Source: Robbsia sp. KACC 23696
GTDB taxonomy: Bacteria; Pseudomonadota; Gammaproteobacteria; Burkholderiales; Burkholderiaceae
DNA: 64,000 nt
NCBI RefSeq assembly: GCF_039852015.1
Contig: NZ_CP156626.1
Span: 620,001-684,000, forward strand
Direction: 5' to 3'
Below the pieces are notes generated by a model, which saw nothing but the letters and a program-made list of their open reading frames with translations, made no database searches and was not told the DNA's origin. The position numbers and the translations under genes were made by a program. Of the stretch, positions 8,231 to 16,956 are shown piece after piece (the stretch's first letter is position 1; every line of letters starts with the position of its first letter).

Positions 8231-9280
8231 TCACGCAAGCCGATCGTAGCGGCGCCAGCGATAGATCGCCAACGACGACACCCACGCAAAGATGAACAGG
8301 CCGATGATAAAGAAGCCTAAATCGTTGAAGTTATCGTTCAGCGCGCCGACGATATCCCAAAACACGCCAGTAAAGCCGAACTGGTCGTTCAACAGCCCGA
8401 GCGTTTCGATGCCGGCAATCATGACGGCGACGACGACCGATACCAGCGTGATCGTCAGATTATAGTAAAGCTTGCGGATCGGTTTGACGAAAGCCCATTG
8501 ATAGGCGCCTAGCATCAGGACGCCGTCGGCCGTATCGACCAAAGACATGCCCGCCGCGAACAGCATCGGAAAAACGAGAATTTGAGATAGCGAGACGCCA
8601 TGTACCGCCTGCGAGGCGGACATGCTCAGCAGACTGACTTCCGTTGCCGTGTCGAATCCCAGGCCGAACAGGAAGCCCAATGGCAGCATCCACAAGGGAT
8701 GCGACACCAGCCGGAAAAGCGGTTTGTACAAGCGCGCGAGCAACCCGCGATTATTCAGCAGCAGATCCAGATCGTCCGCCTCGATCGACTCGCCGCGGCG
8801 CACCTTGTCGAACCGCTTCCAGACGCCTCGCAAGATCACGATATTCATCGCGGCGATCAGGAACAGAAAGAGCGCCGAGACCGATGTCGAAAGAATGCCG
8901 CCGATCGTGCGCCACGCATCCACGCGGCTTTGCAAGGCAGACGCGGCAATGGCGACGCCCAAGGCGACGATCACGACAACGGCGGAGTGGCCCAGTGCAA
9001 AAAAGAAGCCGACGGTGACGGGCCGCTTGCCGTCCTGCATGAGTTTGCGGGTCACGTTATCGATGGCGGCGATATGATCGGCATCGACGGCGTGCCGTAA
9101 GCCGAAGCCATACGCCAGCAGTGCGGCGCTGAGTAATAGCGGCTGCCCGTGGAGGGCGATAAAGGCCCATATCCAGGTGCCGATATTGAAAAGGCCGAGT
9201 ACCGAAAAAACGGAGAGGATGCGGGCTTTAAGGGAGACGTCATCCCTCGTCAAAGACGTGTTTTGCACGGCGAAACTCAT
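8231..9280 (-). CDS. NiCoT-family nickel/cobalt transporter (HoxN/NixA type), probably for cobalt
   Basis: The 349-residue inner-membrane protein has eight or so helices. The signature HX4DH of the family is at residues 63-69 within LRHAVDADHIAAIDN, and further conserved segments FFALGHSAVV and LGFDTATEV are present. Proteins of this family import Ni2+ or Co2+ with high affinity. A cobalamin riboswitch lies directly upstream on the same strand, so B12 should repress expression; this makes cobalt the likely physiological cargo. The ATG at 9280 has no strong ribosome-binding site, consistent with riboswitch control of translation. Confidence 0.92.
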   Translation of the reverse strand: MSFAVQNTSLTRDDVSLKARILSVFSVLGLFNIGTWIWAFIALHGQPLLLSAALLAYGFGLRHAVDADHIAAIDNVTRKLMQDGKRPVTVGFFFALGHSAVVVIVALGVAIAASALQSRVDAWRTIGGILSTSVSALFLFLIAAMNIVILRGVWKRFDKVRRGESIEADDLDLLLNNRGLLARLYKPLFRLVSHPLWMLPLGFLFGLGFDTATEVSLLSMSASQAVHGVSLSQILVFPMLFAAGMSLVDTADGVLMLGAYQWAFVKPIRKLYYNLTITLVSVVVAVMIAGIETLGLLNDQFGFTGVFWDIVGALNDNFNDLGFFIIGLFIFAWVSSLAIYRWRRYDRLA

Positions 9281-9354
9281 TGGTCAGGTTGCCAGAGCCG
9301 CGCATTCGCGCATCAACGGCGTCGCGGCACCCCGCACGACGCCATCGCTCTGAC

Positions 9355-9525
9355 CCGGGTTCGACGGCAGGTCTCCTGGCTGGCGGATCATCGCGCACCG
9401 TCGGCCTTCCCGACACCTTGCGGTGTCAGTGGCAGTCAAGGACGGCGCGCTTCTCGCACACAGTTGCGGGGGCAGCCACAAGCCCGCGGCATGCCGCCTC
9501 CGCGCCTTGTGTTCCCTTTTAATCC
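9355..9525 (-). promoter_or_regulatory. Cobalamin (adenosylcobalamin) riboswitch
   Basis: On the minus strand the conserved core GCTGCCCCCGCAACTG is at 9461-9476, followed by CACTGACACC, GGGAAGGCCGACGG near 9398-9411, and the B12 box CAGCCAGGAGACCTGCC at 9366-9382. These are in the order and spacing of the cobalamin aptamer. No U-run terminator is seen between the aptamer and the transporter ATG at 9280. A stem formed by TCAGAGC (near 9347-9353) and GCTCTGG (near 9295-9301) lies close to the start, so control of translation is the likely mode. Confidence 0.93.
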
Positions 9526-9655
9526 GATATGGAACCATCGATCGCCACTATACGGCGGGATCCGGGCGCTGGAAAGGGCGTATCTCGATAAAGACCCGAA
9601 ACATCGACGCACGGGCGCGATATGCACGCGTCGCCTTGCCAGCTGGGCGCGGACC

Positions 9656-10042
9656 TTACGCTTCGTATAGCTCGAGCGGCAAATCATCCGGGTCGGCAAA
9701 GAACGTAAACTTCTTGCCGGTATATTCGTCCACCCGCACCGGCTCCGGTTCGATGCCGTGATGTCGTAATGACTGCACGGCTGCTTCCAGATCCGGCACG
9801 CTGAATGCAAGGTGGCGTAGACCGCAGGCCTCGGGTCGGCTGACGCGCGGCGGAGGCGAGGGAAAGGAAAACAGTTCGATCTGCGCGCCATCCGGCAGGC
9901 GCAAATCCAGCTTGTAGGAGTCGCGTTGCGCGCGATAGACCTCCGCGACGATCTCCAATCCGAGGACTTCGGTATAGAAACGGCGCGAGCGCGGGTAATC
10001 GGAGGCGATGATTGCCGCGTGGTGGATGCCTGAAATATTCAC
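9656..10042 (-). CDS. VOC-family protein, YaeR/GloA2-type lactoylglutathione-lyase-like
   Basis: The 128-residue protein is a single glyoxalase/bleomycin-resistance (VOC) domain made of two beta-alpha-beta-beta-beta units. Metal-ligand positions are visible: His in GIHHAAI near residue 7, Glu in IELFSFP near 56, His in LRHLAFSVPD near 77 and Glu in PLELYEA near 126. Length and sequence resemble the YaeR (GloA2) branch rather than true glyoxalase I. Activity as a glyoxalase is not proven for this branch. It ends about 130 bp before the riboswitch of the nickel/cobalt transporter on the same strand, so read-through is possible. Confidence 0.85.
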   Translation of the reverse strand: MNISGIHHAAIIASDYPRSRRFYTEVLGLEIVAEVYRAQRDSYKLDLRLPDGAQIELFSFPSPPPRVSRPEACGLRHLAFSVPDLEAAVQSLRHHGIEPEPVRVDEYTGKKFTFFADPDDLPLELYEA

Positions 10043-10126
10043 TGATGCGTGCCTTGTCCGATCGCGGAGGATGCGGCAATTTTAACGCATGAGGCACGCT
10101 TCGATCGGCGTCACGGGCAGCGCCGC

Positions 10127-10465
10127 TCAAACGCCGCGCGACACGAGCCGGCCGATCATTGCGCCAGGCAAGGCCGTGATGAGCATGTGCAGCGTAAAGT
10201 CGACGTCGGCCGCGGCGATATCGAAACGCACGACCACGTTTTCGCCCGCGACGCTGGTACCGATGATGTACACGCCCAAAGCGGAATGGAGCAACTGACT
10301 CAGCCGGTCGCGTGGCGAGCCGGCCTTGCCGTGACAGTCGCTTTGCAGGGTGATGTCGAGAAACACGCGTTGCTGTGCGACAGCGGCGGCATCGCCAAGC
10401 CCGCGGGCGGGCGTCAAGGAGGGTGCGGCGCAAAGCGGCGCGGTTTGCGGCGTAGAACGGTTCAT
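10127..10465 (-). CDS. Small alpha/beta protein of unknown function, downstream of a dapA homologue
   Basis: The product has 112 residues and I do not recognise its family. After a 30-residue low-complexity N terminus it shows a beta-alpha-beta-beta-alpha-beta pattern (VFLDITL, helix to LLHSALG, two strands ending VVVRFDI, a helix TLHMLITALP, then GAMIGRL), which suggests a ferredoxin-like fold. It resembles the protein encoded at 11389-11715: both end their fold with FD..A, TL..L and PGA.I in the same spacing. Its start is 3 nt after the dapA-homologue stop, so the three genes form one operon. No signal peptide or membrane segment is seen. Confidence 0.65.
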   Translation of the reverse strand: MNRSTPQTAPLCAAPSLTPARGLGDAAAVAQQRVFLDITLQSDCHGKAGSPRDRLSQLLHSALGVYIIGTSVAGENVVVRFDIAAADVDFTLHMLITALPGAMIGRLVSRGV

Positions 10466-10468
10466 CGC

Positions 10469-11392
10469 TTACTCCAGAACAGACAAGGGCATCCGGCGTA
10501 GCGCCGAGGGGGTGACGGACAGGGCACGAGACAGCTGCTCCATCAGCTTGTCGGACGCCGTCGTCAAGGGCGGACGGGTTTCGGCGCGCGCTAAGCCGGC
10601 CAATGCCAGGCACGCTTTGATCGCGGTGGGATTGCTCGTCGAGAAAAGCAGGCGAATCGTGTCGGTGAGCGCGTCGAAGTCGAGCGAGGCCTCACTGCGT
10701 CGGCGCGCCATGCCGTAGGGGGCGGCGCCTTCGGCCGCGCCGCGCATATCTCGGTCGATTGCGACGAGCGCCTCCGGGAAGACATGCGCGCTTGCGAGAA
10801 TGCCGCCGCTGCCGCCGGCCAGCAGACACTCGATCAAGGCGGCGTCGGTACCGCAAAGCATGCTGAGCGGTAATTTTCCGAAAGCGGTGAAGCTCGCCGG
10901 GACACACGCTTTGATCGCAACGATCTCGTGCCGATAAAGCAGCTTCTCGACCGTTTCGGGCGCCAATGCGACGCCTGATCGCACAGGCACGTCATAGAGG
11001 ATGATCGGTTTTTTTGCAGCGTCCGCGATGGTGGAAAAGTGCCATAGCAAGCCGTCTTGATCGGGACGGATATAGGCGGGTGCGGGTATCAGATAGCCGG
11101 CCGGATCGAAGGCGCGATAGGTCGACATCGCGTCGCACATCTCCGCAGTACTCATGCCGCCTACGCCGATAAAGACCGGCATCCCGGTTGGGACTACGTC
11201 GAAAAAGGTCTCCAGTACGGCGAGGCGTTCTGCCGGTGAGAGGAGTGCCGACTCGCCGGTTGTGCCTAAGGCGACGAAGCCGCTGATACCCGTTTTTGCA
11301 TAGTATCGAATCAACTTTTGCAGTGCGGCCAGATCCACTTCGCCATGTTTAAACGGCGTGACCAGCGGCAGCCATATACCTGAAATCATCAT
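10469..11392 (-). CDS. DapA-family aldolase (4-hydroxy-tetrahydrodipicolinate synthase-like)
   Basis: This 307-residue TIM-barrel protein keeps the residues of E. coli DapA at identical numbers: Thr44 and Thr45 in GTTGES, Tyr107 in PAPAYIRP, Tyr133 in LYDVP, Arg138, and the Schiff-base Lys161 in VAIKACVP. It should therefore condense or cleave pyruvate with an aldehyde. DHDPS itself makes the first intermediate of lysine and diaminopimelate synthesis from pyruvate and aspartate semialdehyde. The genomic setting between two small paralogous proteins is not that of the housekeeping dapA of Burkholderiales, so it may be a paralogue with another aldehyde. It overlaps the upstream gene by 4 bp (ATGA). 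Confidence 0.85.
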   Translation of the reverse strand: MMISGIWLPLVTPFKHGEVDLAALQKLIRYYAKTGISGFVALGTTGESALLSPAERLAVLETFFDVVPTGMPVFIGVGGMSTAEMCDAMSTYRAFDPAGYLIPAPAYIRPDQDGLLWHFSTIADAAKKPIILYDVPVRSGVALAPETVEKLLYRHEIVAIKACVPASFTAFGKLPLSMLCGTDAALIECLLAGGSGGILASAHVFPEALVAIDRDMRGAAEGAAPYGMARRRSEASLDFDALTDTIRLLFSTSNPTAIKACLALAGLARAETRPPLTTASDKLMEQLSRALSVTPSALRRMPLSVLE

Positions 11393-11715
11393 TTTGTCCG
11401 TCGCGACGGGTATTCAAATTCCCGCGGGTAAATTTGCTGGATAGTTGCACCGGGGATCAGCGACAGCAGATGTTGCAAGGTCGCTTTCATGCCGGCGGCA
11501 GGGGCGTCGAACGTGAAGTGAATGCGTGAAGGAAACAGCGTGGCCTCGCGCACCGTCGCACCGAGTGACGATTCGAATACGCGCTTCAGTTGCATTCGCT
11601 GTTGCGATGGTGCGAGATCGTGCGCGACCACTTCGATGATGTAGGCATCGAACGGTGCGGGTAGCGCGGCGTGCGAAGGGCGCCGCACCGCATGCGTCTT
11701 GTTCCACGAAAGCAT
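11389..11715 (-). CDS. Small alpha/beta protein of unknown function, upstream of a dapA homologue
   Basis: The 108-residue product is not recognised. It shows strand AYIIEVVAH, a helix, strands to IHFTFDA, a helix TLQHLLSLIP, and a final strand GATIQQI, again a probable ferredoxin-like fold. It shares this order and the spacing of FD, TL and PGA.I with the protein at 10127-10465, so the two are likely paralogues. The stop overlaps the start of the dapA homologue by 4 bp, and it is the first gene of the three-gene unit. A role as subunit or regulator of the aldolase is only a guess. Confidence 0.65.
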   Translation of the reverse strand: MLSWNKTHAVRRPSHAALPAPFDAYIIEVVAHDLAPSQQRMQLKRVFESSLGATVREATLFPSRIHFTFDAPAAGMKATLQHLLSLIPGATIQQIYPREFEYPSRRTK

Positions 11716-12046
11716 GACTCATTCCTCCTGTTGCCACATGCCGGGATCGCGCAGGAATGCGATCCAATGCGCGCTTTCCTCCGGGAGCCCGTTGACGCGC
11801 CAACAGGCAGAGAGGCGATGCCGGAATCGTAGCGCCGGGGTGCATCAAATTGGCGTAAAAAAAGCGCCCCTTTGCATCAAGGACGCGGCGATTTTTTGTG
11901 GACAGCGAGGCGTACGGGCCCTTGCACATCAATCTTTATGCGTTCTTTATACCTTCGCCCTGTTTCTTATCGCGATCTTTATGCTGCTCTTGATACGCTT
12001 TATACGCAGGATCGCCACGACTTTTTCGTGTAAGGAACGAAGCAAA
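11716..12046 (+). promoter_or_regulatory. Divergent control region, candidate KdpE-binding repeats upstream of kdp
   Basis: This 330-bp gene-free region separates the dapA unit from the kdp operon. Near the kdp side the hexamer CTTTAT recurs at 11934-11939, 11945-11950, 11977-11982 and 11998-12003, plus CTTGAT at 11989-11994; the octamer CTTTATAC occurs twice. Spacing of 9-12 bp suggests binding on one helix face. E. coli KdpE binds a T-rich site containing TTTATA in the same relative place, so these are candidate KdpE operators. Confidence 0.45.
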
Positions 12047-12148
12047 ATGGACGCCTTTTACGTGGCCGGCATCGTCGGCTTTTGCGTAGTCTGTCTCTTA
12101 TTGGTGCGCGGCTGCGACCGTTTGCGCCGTACCCCGGGAGGTCGCTGA
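12047..12148 (+). CDS. 33-residue single-span membrane microprotein preceding kdpF
   Basis: A short frame starts at ATG 12047, with AAGGA 10 nt upstream, and encodes 33 residues: an N-terminal hydrophobic span (about 5-20), then VRGCDRLRR and a basic tail. It ends 1 nt before the kdpF start and so belongs to the kdp transcript. Small proteins of this shape, a helix followed by CDRL- or CERL-like residues, are to my knowledge found upstream of kdpF in other high-GC bacteria, but their role is unclear. It may bind the Kdp complex like KdpF, or modulate it. The call rests on position, ribosome-binding site and hydrophobicity. Confidence 0.65.
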   Translation: MDAFYVAGIVGFCVVCLLLVRGCDRLRRTPGGR

Positions 12149-12149
12149 T

Positions 12150-12245
12150 ATGACTGCCTGGACTTTATGGATGTCGGGTGGCGCATCGTTGCTGCTTTTT
12201 CTCTACCTCGTGTATGCGCTGGTGCGTGCGGAGGATCTGCAATGA
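12150..12245 (+). CDS. kdpF: KdpF, small subunit of the K+-transporting ATPase
   Basis: The 31-residue peptide starts at ATG 12150 with GGGAGG upstream. It is one transmembrane helix ending in [13 protein letters not shown], the KdpF signature of a helix followed by YALxxAE. Its TGA overlaps the kdpA ATG (ATGA at 12242-12245). KdpF binds and stabilises the KdpABC complex in the inner membrane. It is too short for most gene finders. Confidence 0.9.
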   Translation: MTAWTLWMSGGASLLLFLYLVYALVRAEDLQ

Positions 12246-14050
12246 ATGCCAACACCGTGCTGCAATCCGCAGTTTTTATCGTCGTGCTGTTGTTGTTGGC
12301 CTACCCGGTAGGACGCTATATCGCAGCGGTCATGGACGGTTCGTCGTTTGTCGTGCGGCGGCTGGGTCGCCCCATCGAAAAGGTTTTATACGCGATCGCA
12401 GGCGTCGATCCCGATACCGAAATGTCGTGGAAGCGCTATGCCGTTTGCATCCTGCTGTTCAGCGGCATCGGTACGCTGTTTCTCTATGCATTGCTTCGAC
12501 TGCAGCAATGGCTGCCGTTCAATCCGCAAGCGATGGGGCCGATGAGCCCTGATGGCGCGTTCAATACCGCGGTCAGCTTTGTCACTAATACAAACTGGCA
12601 GGAGTACGGCGGGGAAAGCACGCTGAGCTATCTGTCGCAGGTCGTCGGGCTGACGGTGCAGAACTTCCTCTCCGCCGCCACCGGGATCGCGGTCGCCGTC
12701 GCGTTGATCCGGGGATTTGCCCGACACACGATGCGGACGATCGGTAATTTCTGGGTCGACCTCACACGCATTACCTTGTACATCCTTGCGCCGCTCGCCG
12801 TGGTCGTCGCGTTGTGCTTTGTCGGCCAGGGTGTCATCCAAACCTTTGCGCCTTACAAAGAGATCGATACGCTCCAGACAACGGTATATCAGGCGCCGAA
12901 GCTGGATGGCGCAGGCAATCCGGTGAAAGACGCCAGCGGCAATCCCGAGACGGTGGATACGTCCGTCAGCAAGCAGACGCTTGCGCTCGGGCCGGTTGCC
13001 TCGCAAGAAGCCATCAAGCTATTGGGAACGAACGGCGGCGGCTTTTTCAATGCCAACTCGGCGCACCCCTTCGAGAATCCCACGCCGCTGACAAACTTCT
13101 TGCAAGTGCTGGCCATGCTGTTGATTCCAGCGGGCTTGTGCGTCACGTTCGGCGTCATGGTGGGCGACAGGCGGCAAGGCATCGCAATTCTCGCCGCGAT
13201 GACGATCGCTTTCACGATCGCCTTGGGCGTCGAACTGCATGCCGAGCAAAGCGGCAATCCGGCATTCGCCGCGCTGCATGTCGATCAGACGCCAAGCGCC
13301 TTGCAGTCCGGCGGCAACGCCGAGGGCAAGGAAACGCGCTTCGGCATCGCACAAACCGGCATCTTCACCGTTGCAACCACGTCGGCGTCGACCGGGGCGG
13401 TGGACGCCACGCATGATTCCCTGACGCCGATCGGCGGCCTGGTGCCGATGCTGCTGATGCAATTGGGCGAGATGATTTTCGGCGGCGTGGGCTCCGGCCT
13501 CTACAGCATGCTGGCCTTCGCGGTATTGGCCGTCTTCGTTGCCGGGTTGATGATCGGCCGCACGCCGGAATATCTCGGAAAAAAGATCGAAGCGTACGAG
13601 ATGAAAATGGTCGCCGTGGCGATCCTGCTGACGCCTTTCCTGGTCCTCGTCGGATCATCGATCGCCGTACTTGCGCCGGCCGGGCTCGCGGGCATCGCCA
13701 ATCCCGGCCCGCATGGTTTCTCGGAGGTGCTCTACGCCTTTTCCTCCGCGGCCAATAACAACGGCAGCGCGTTTGGCGGCCTGACCGTCAACACGCCCTT
13801 CTACAACATCCTGCTGGCTATCGCGATGTGGTTCGGTCGCTTCGTCTGGATCGTGCCGGTACTGGCGGTGGCGGGTGCGCTCGCCGCGAAGAAGCGACTG
13901 GCCGTGACGTCCGGGACGCTGCCAACGCATGGTCCGCTGTTTGTGGTGCTGTTGCTCGGCACGATCGTATTGGTGGGTGCATTGACCTATGTTCCGGCGC
14001 TGGCCTTGGGACCGGTGGTCGAGCAATTGATGATGGTGTCGGGCCATTGA
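12242..14050 (+). CDS. kdpA: K+-transporting ATPase subunit A
   Basis: The 602-residue protein is the channel-like K+-translocating subunit of the high-affinity Kdp P-type ATPase, related to the Trk/Ktr/HKT superfamily. Ten membrane helices and the four selectivity-filter regions are visible, including [20 protein letters not shown] and [13 protein letters not shown]. The length is somewhat above that of E. coli KdpA (557), because of an extended loop around residues 215-250. The ATG overlaps the kdpF stop, which fixes the start. Kdp works at low external K+. Confidence 0.98.
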   Translation: MNANTVLQSAVFIVVLLLLAYPVGRYIAAVMDGSSFVVRRLGRPIEKVLYAIAGVDPDTEMSWKRYAVCILLFSGIGTLFLYALLRLQQWLPFNPQAMGPMSPDGAFNTAVSFVTNTNWQEYGGESTLSYLSQVVGLTVQNFLSAATGIAVAVALIRGFARHTMRTIGNFWVDLTRITLYILAPLAVVVALCFVGQGVIQTFAPYKEIDTLQTTVYQAPKLDGAGNPVKDASGNPETVDTSVSKQTLALGPVASQEAIKLLGTNGGGFFNANSAHPFENPTPLTNFLQVLAMLLIPAGLCVTFGVMVGDRRQGIAILAAMTIAFTIALGVELHAEQSGNPAFAALHVDQTPSALQSGGNAEGKETRFGIAQTGIFTVATTSASTGAVDATHDSLTPIGGLVPMLLMQLGEMIFGGVGSGLYSMLAFAVLAVFVAGLMIGRTPEYLGKKIEAYEMKMVAVAILLTPFLVLVGSSIAVLAPAGLAGIANPGPHGFSEVLYAFSSAANNNGSAFGGLTVNTPFYNILLAIAMWFGRFVWIVPVLAVAGALAAKKRLAVTSGTLPTHGPLFVVLLLGTIVLVGALTYVPALALGPVVEQLMMVSGH

Positions 14051-14075
14051 GGCCCCGTCGTTCACGAGATCGAAA

Positions 14076-16262
14076 ATGAATTCTCCGTTAAAGCATGTCG
14101 TCGGCGATGCGCCGGCTTCCGGGGGCCAACACGCCGAGGGCGGTGCGCCGACTCCCCAGCCGAAACCGGGCGCACGATCGATGTTCGATCCGGCCTTGTT
14201 GCGTCCCGCGCTGATCGATGCCTTCCGCAAGCTTTCGCCGCGCACGCAGTTGCGAAACCCGGTGATGTTTTGTGTCTATGTCGGCAGCCTGCTGACTACC
14301 GTGCTGTGGATTGCCGCGGTGCTGGGCCATCCCACGTCGCCGGAATCGTCCGGTTTCATCCTCGCCGTGACGCTGTGGTTGTGGTTCACCGTCTTGTTTG
14401 CCAATTTCGCCGAAGCGCTTGCCGAGGGGCGATCGAAGGCGCAGGCGGCGTCGCTGCGGGAGGCCAAGCGCGACGTGACGGCGCGCAAGCTCGCGCAACC
14501 GAAGGTCGATGGCGATGTCGCCTTGGTACAAGCCTCCTCGCTGCGTAAGGACGATTTCGTCCTTATTAAAGCCGGCGACACTGTGCCGGCCGATGGCGAG
14601 GTCGTCGACGGTGTGGCGTCGGTCGACGAGTCGGCGATCACTGGCGAGTCGGCGCCGGTCATCCGTGAGTCCGGTGGCGACTTCAGTTCGGTGACAGGCG
14701 GCACGCGCGTGCTGTCCGACTGGATCGTCGTGCGGGTTTCGGTCAATCCGGGCGAAGCGTTTCTCGACCGGATGATCGCCATGGTCGAAGGCGCCAAAAG
14801 GCAGAAGACGCCGAACGAGATCGCCTTGACGATTCTGCTGGTCGCGCTGACGTTGGTACTGCTCTTCGCCTGCGCCACGCTGCTGCCTTTCTCGATATTC
14901 TCGGTGTCGGTGATGAAGGCGGGGCAAGTGGTATCGCTGACCGCGCTGGTGGCCTTGCTGGTGTGCCTGATTCCGACGACGATCGGTGGCTTGATGTCGG
15001 CGATCGGCGTGGCGGGAATGAGCCGCATGTTGCAGGCCAATGTGATCGCGACGTCGGGCCGCGCGGTGGAAGCGGCCGGCGATGTGGACGTGCTGCTGCT
15101 CGACAAGACCGGCACGATCACGCTGGGGAACCGTCAGGCCTCGGCCTTCGTGCCGGCGCCGAATCGCACCGAATCAGCACTGGCCGATGCGGCGCAATTG
15201 GCGTCGCTCGCCGATGAAACGCCCGAGGGACGGAGTATCGTCGTCCTGGCGAAACAGCGTTTCAATTTACGCGAACGCGACCTCGCGGCGCTGCGCGCGA
15301 CCTTCATTCCTTTCAGCGCGCAAACGCGGATGAGTGGGGTCGATCTGCCGGAGCGGGAATTACGCAAAGGTGCCGCGTCCGCGATACGGAAATGGGTGGA
15401 GGAGAGCGGCGGTGATTTCCCCGCGGCATTGCAGGCGTCGGTGGACGATATTTCCCGGCGCGGGAGCACGCCGCTCGTCGTGGCGCAGAAGGTGCGCGTT
15501 TCTGGCGGCGTCGAGGTGGGCGCTGAAGTGGTCGGCGTGGTCGAACTCAAGGATATCGTCAAGGGCGGCATCAAGGAGCGATTCGCGGAATTGCGCCAGA
15601 TGGGCATCAAGACCGTCATGATCACCGGCGACAACCGCTTGACCGCCAGTGCGATCGCAGCGGAAGCCGGCGTGGACGACTTCCTCGCCGAAGCCACGCC
15701 GGAAGCCAAGCTGGCGATGATCCGCTCGCATCAGGCGGAAGGTCGTCTTGTCGCGATGACGGGCGATGGAACAAACGATGCGCCGGCGCTCGCGCAGGCC
15801 GACGTCGCCGTCGCAATGAACACCGGAACCCAGGCGGCCAAGGAGTCCGGCAATATGGTCGATCTCGACTCCAACCCAACGAAGTTGATCGAGATCGTCG
15901 AGATCGGCAAGCAGATGCTGATGACGCGCGGGGCGTTGACGACGTTTTCCATCGCGAACGACGTGGCGAAGTATTTTGCGATTATCCCGGCGGCGTTCGC
16001 CACGACCTATCCGCAGTTGCGCATCCTCGACGTCATGCATTTGACGTCGCCGACGTCTGCCATCCTGTCGGCGGTGATCTTCAACGCCTTGATCATCGTT
16101 TTCCTGATTCCGTTGGCGCTGCGCGGCATTCGATACCGGCCGCTGGGTGCCGCCACGCTGCTGCGACGGAACCTGTTGATTTATGGGCTTGGCGGTTTGT
16201 TGCTGCCCTTTCCCTGCATCAAGGTCATCGACATGATTCTCGCCCTTTTGGGATGGGCTTGA
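14076..16262 (+). CDS. kdpB: K+-transporting P-type ATPase subunit B
   Basis: The 728-residue catalytic subunit has the P-type ATPase set: AITGES in the actuator domain (about residue 188), the phosphorylated Asp in [11 protein letters not shown] (about 344), ITGDN and [12 protein letters not shown] in the P domain. An N-terminal extension of about 45 residues rich in Pro, Gly and Ala precedes the usual start of homology at [10 protein letters not shown]. The gene is 25 nt downstream of kdpA and couples ATP hydrolysis to K+ uptake through KdpA. Confidence 0.98.
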   Translation: MNSPLKHVVGDAPASGGQHAEGGAPTPQPKPGARSMFDPALLRPALIDAFRKLSPRTQLRNPVMFCVYVGSLLTTVLWIAAVLGHPTSPESSGFILAVTLWLWFTVLFANFAEALAEGRSKAQAASLREAKRDVTARKLAQPKVDGDVALVQASSLRKDDFVLIKAGDTVPADGEVVDGVASVDESAITGESAPVIRESGGDFSSVTGGTRVLSDWIVVRVSVNPGEAFLDRMIAMVEGAKRQKTPNEIALTILLVALTLVLLFACATLLPFSIFSVSVMKAGQVVSLTALVALLVCLIPTTIGGLMSAIGVAGMSRMLQANVIATSGRAVEAAGDVDVLLLDKTGTITLGNRQASAFVPAPNRTESALADAAQLASLADETPEGRSIVVLAKQRFNLRERDLAALRATFIPFSAQTRMSGVDLPERELRKGAASAIRKWVEESGGDFPAALQASVDDISRRGSTPLVVAQKVRVSGGVEVGAEVVGVVELKDIVKGGIKERFAELRQMGIKTVMITGDNRLTASAIAAEAGVDDFLAEATPEAKLAMIRSHQAEGRLVAMTGDGTNDAPALAQADVAVAMNTGTQAAKESGNMVDLDSNPTKLIEIVEIGKQMLMTRGALTTFSIANDVAKYFAIIPAAFATTYPQLRILDVMHLTSPTSAILSAVIFNALIIVFLIPLALRGIRYRPLGAATLLRRNLLIYGLGGLLLPFPCIKVIDMILALLGWA

Positions 16263-16337
16263 ACGGGCTCTCAGGACCGATGTGTGCCGCGTCGAGCGGC
16301 GATGGCACACACGCTCTCATTGCGTAAGGAGTGCACC

Positions 16338-16919
16338 ATGAATACTATTTTTCGACCCGCTATCGTTTTGTTTGCCGCTTTCACGGTGATGACCGGCGCC
16401 GCCTATCCGGCGCTCGTGACCGGAATCGCGCAGGCGGTGTTTCCGTATCGCGCCAACGGCAGTCTGCTCGAACGCGACGGCAAGCCGGTCGGGTCCGCCT
16501 TGATCGGCCAGCAATTCGACGCGCCCCAATATTTCTGGTCGCGGCTTTCCGCCACCACGCCGAATCCGTATAACGCCACCGCATCGTCCGGCTCGAATCT
16601 CGGACCGACGAATCCCGCGCTGCTCGATGAGGTAAAGGGCCGTATCGATGCATTGCGGCAGGCCGATCCGAGTAACACGGCGCCGTTGCCGGTCGACCTC
16701 GTCACGTCCTCGGGCAGCGGTCTCGATCCAGAAATCAGCCCGGCGGCGGCGTATTATCAGATGGATCGGGTAGCGAAGGCCCGTGGCTTATCGCCGGATG
16801 CGGTGCGTCAAAAAATCGTCCAATATACGTCTGGTCGGCAATTCGGATTTCTCGGCGAACCGCGGGTGAACGTCCTGCGCCTGAATCTGGCGCTCGACGC
16901 GGCGGCGACCCATCCATGA
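16338..16919 (+). CDS. kdpC: K+-transporting ATPase subunit C
   Basis: The 193-residue protein has one N-terminal membrane helix (residues 6-28) and a periplasmic domain with the family motifs [15 protein letters not shown] and [11 protein letters not shown]. The ATG at 16338 follows AAGGAG by 7 nt; the upstream in-frame ATG at 16284 has no such site. KdpC helps K+ binding and stabilises the KdpAB complex. The gene lies between kdpB and kdpD in the operon. Confidence 0.97.
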   Translation: MNTIFRPAIVLFAAFTVMTGAAYPALVTGIAQAVFPYRANGSLLERDGKPVGSALIGQQFDAPQYFWSRLSATTPNPYNATASSGSNLGPTNPALLDEVKGRIDALRQADPSNTAPLPVDLVTSSGSGLDPEISPAAAYYQMDRVAKARGLSPDAVRQKIVQYTSGRQFGFLGEPRVNVLRLNLALDAAATHP

Positions 16920-16956
16920 CGCGTGACAATCGATCTTTCATAGGCCAGGAAAAGTG

